From Actinomycetota bacterium (lineage in GTDB: Bacteria > Actinomycetota > Actinomycetes > Streptosporangiales > Streptosporangiaceae): a stretch of DNA of 5,583 bases. Below the pieces are notes generated by a model. The model saw only the letters and a program-made list of their open reading frames with translations, was not told the DNA's origin and did not search any database. Positions 5,471 to 5,583 of this stretch are shown here, piece by piece. The translations under genes and the position numbers were made by a program. Within the stretch, counting starts at the first letter, position 1; every line of letters begins with the position of its first letter. The DNA lies in assembly GCA_003168295.1 (NCBI GenBank), contig PMST01000656.1, positions 1-5,583 on the forward strand. The letters run 5' to 3'.

Positions 5471-5583
5471 CCGGTCGTCGTGGGTGCGCCGGCTGCCCAT
5501 CGCGCCGATGTACCCGGCGGGGGTGCGCAGCGCCACCTCGAGCAGGGGCACGTCGAACTTGGGGTCGTGGGTGAGCACGCAGA
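5267..5583 (-). CDS. XdhC-family protein, C-terminal part (truncated by window edge)
   Basis: The minus-strand frame is open to the right edge and covers about 105 C-terminal residues. It contains VLTHDPKFDVPLLEVALR, YIGAMGSRRTH and PIGLDLGARTPEETAVSIAA, all hallmarks of the Rossmann-like C-terminal domain of XdhC/CoxF proteins. Known XdhC binds molybdenum cofactor and helps its sulfuration and insertion into xanthine dehydrogenase; CoxF-type relatives sit in CO-dehydrogenase operons. The codon before VLTHD is TGC, so the GTG at 5578 is internal and the real start lies beyond the window. The gene converges with the M50 gene, which overlaps it by 204 bp on the opposite strand. Conservation of the XdhC C-terminus shows that this strand is the ancestral coding strand in the overlap. 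Confidence 0.9.
   Translation of the reverse strand, partial: CVLTHDPKFDVPLLEVALRTPAGYIGAMGSRRTHDDRLSRLREVGLTSDELSRLRSPIGLDLGARTPEETAVSIAAELIQLRWGGTGQALTDTEGRIHRQLALG

Noticed and set aside
1..5583. tRNA genes, CRISPR arrays, insertion sequences or an integrase
   Set aside because: None was seen: no cloverleaf-like sequence, no spaced short repeats, no transposase or integrase motifs. The only regular repeats are the in-frame TPR units.

Overview
The window is high-GC DNA with strong G/C bias at third codon positions, GTG starts and tightly overlapping genes, which points to an actinomycete. No genus can be assigned from the sequence alone.

Layout, left to right. (1) Positions 1-320 hold the last codons of an upstream gene, overlapped by a small plus-strand MoaD/ThiS-like ubiquitin-fold protein. 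(2) Positions 334-2358, minus strand and convergent with the first pair, encode a large HTH - NB-ARC ATPase - TPR regulator. Its TPR part is written as exact 126-bp tandem units. (3) Positions 2359-2582 are a divergent intergenic region with promoter-like and hairpin sequences. (4) Positions 2583-5470, plus strand, are a compact operon. It starts with a 24-codon ORF carrying a near-perfect Shine-Dalgarno. A structured 159-nt stretch follows, with two strong hairpins and a second possible 22-codon ORF. Next come an E1/ThiF-type adenylating enzyme with an apparent RiPP-recognition (PqqD-like) N-terminal domain, and a membrane M50 (site-2-protease-like) metallopeptidase that also starts with a PqqD-like domain. 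(5) Positions 5267-5583, minus strand, are the C-terminal part of an XdhC-family protein, which overlaps the 3' end of the M50 reading frame antisense.

Interpretation. Two enzymes that each carry a leader-binding-type domain, preceded by a tiny ORF and faced by a STAND regulator, look like a biosynthetic cassette for a ribosomally made, post-translationally modified peptide (RiPP). The E1-like enzyme would adenylate a peptide carboxylate, and the M50 enzyme would cleave or release the product at the membrane. I do not recognise the precursor or the class. No radical SAM enzyme, YcaO, LanM/LanC, ATP-grasp enzyme or dedicated transporter is visible. The cassette lies between two genes whose families are linked to sulfur carriers or molybdenum cofactor (MoaD/ThiS-like and XdhC). 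This looks like insertion of an accessory module into a housekeeping neighbourhood. The M50 frame running about 200 bp into xdhC is the likely right-hand scar. All functional statements rest on motif reading; no search was run.
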